Shown here: one piece after another, positions 45,564 through 45,565 of the stretch
Numbering within the stretch: position 1 is the first letter of the stretch
Layout: each line of letters starts with the position of its first letter
Assembly (NCBI GenBank): GCA_026400275.1
Contig: JAPLPK010000140.1
Coordinates: 1 to 45,565 of the forward strand
Origin: Burkholderiales bacterium
GTDB taxonomy: Bacteria; Pseudomonadota; Gammaproteobacteria; Burkholderiales; Burkholderiaceae_C
Reading direction: 5' to 3'
Length of the DNA: 45,565 nucleotides
Program-made: the position numbers and the translations under genes
Notes under the pieces: model-generated
Database searches by the model: none
What the model was told of the DNA's origin: nothing
Seen by the model: the letters and a program-made list of their open reading frames with translations, nothing else

Positions 45564-45565
45564 CC

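Overview
The window is high-GC, gene-dense bacterial chromosome. It most resembles a betaproteobacterium of the Comamonadaceae (Rhodoferax/Polaromonas/Acidovorax type). The reasons are the Entner-Doudoroff-style block hexR-zwf/tal-pgi, the kbl-tdh pair with an SDR-type threonine dehydrogenase, a groESL operon with a CIRCE element, and two families of dispersed intergenic repeats that I associate from memory with this family. The genus is inference. I see no tRNA, rRNA, CRISPR array, insertion sequence or prophage.

Layout. 1-7.9 kb: a MocR-type regulator divergent from a cytochrome c pair, then a 960-residue protein combining peptidoglycan-binding, GH19-like lysozyme, papain-like protease and alpha/beta-hydrolase regions, then an M20 amidohydrolase. 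7.9-14.2 kb: small envelope-type proteins, including two BON-domain proteins, around a divergent hybrid histidine kinase/OmpR-type regulator pair, followed by a cupin. 14.3-17.7 kb: threonine catabolism (kbl-tdh) divergent from an XRE-cupin regulator, then pcaC. 17.7-18.7 kb: decayed remnants of a LysR regulator and an epimerase that abut head to head. 18.7-24.1 kb: central carbon metabolism (hexR, zwf, tal, pgi) around a 391-bp divergent control region. 24.2-30.8 kb: UDP-sugar epimerase/decarboxylase, outer-membrane barrel, LysR/SDR pair, a translationally coupled isochorismatase/DJ-1/GlxA-like operon, and tag. 30.8-33.2 kb: groES-groEL. 33.2-37.8 kb: EAL phosphodiesterase, YitT-like protein, TerB-like protein, a small oxidoreductase-like protein and an M23 peptidase. 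37.8-41.9 kb: MoxR-DUF58-membrane protein operon in which the third gene lacks the expected transglutaminase core. 42-45.5 kb: fused membrane/spermidine-synthase-like protein, PAS-GGDEF cyclase and an unrecognised gene at the edge.

Convergent gene ends are nearly always separated by a recognisable structure. There are three strong bidirectional hairpin terminators, five copies of a ~55-bp two-stem repeat, and one copy of a longer repeat. Nine copies of the ~55-bp repeat are visible, and one lies in frame inside pgi. The most unusual protein is the multi-enzyme fusion at 3674-6556; the most unusual operon member is the transglutaminase-less protein at 40004-41392.
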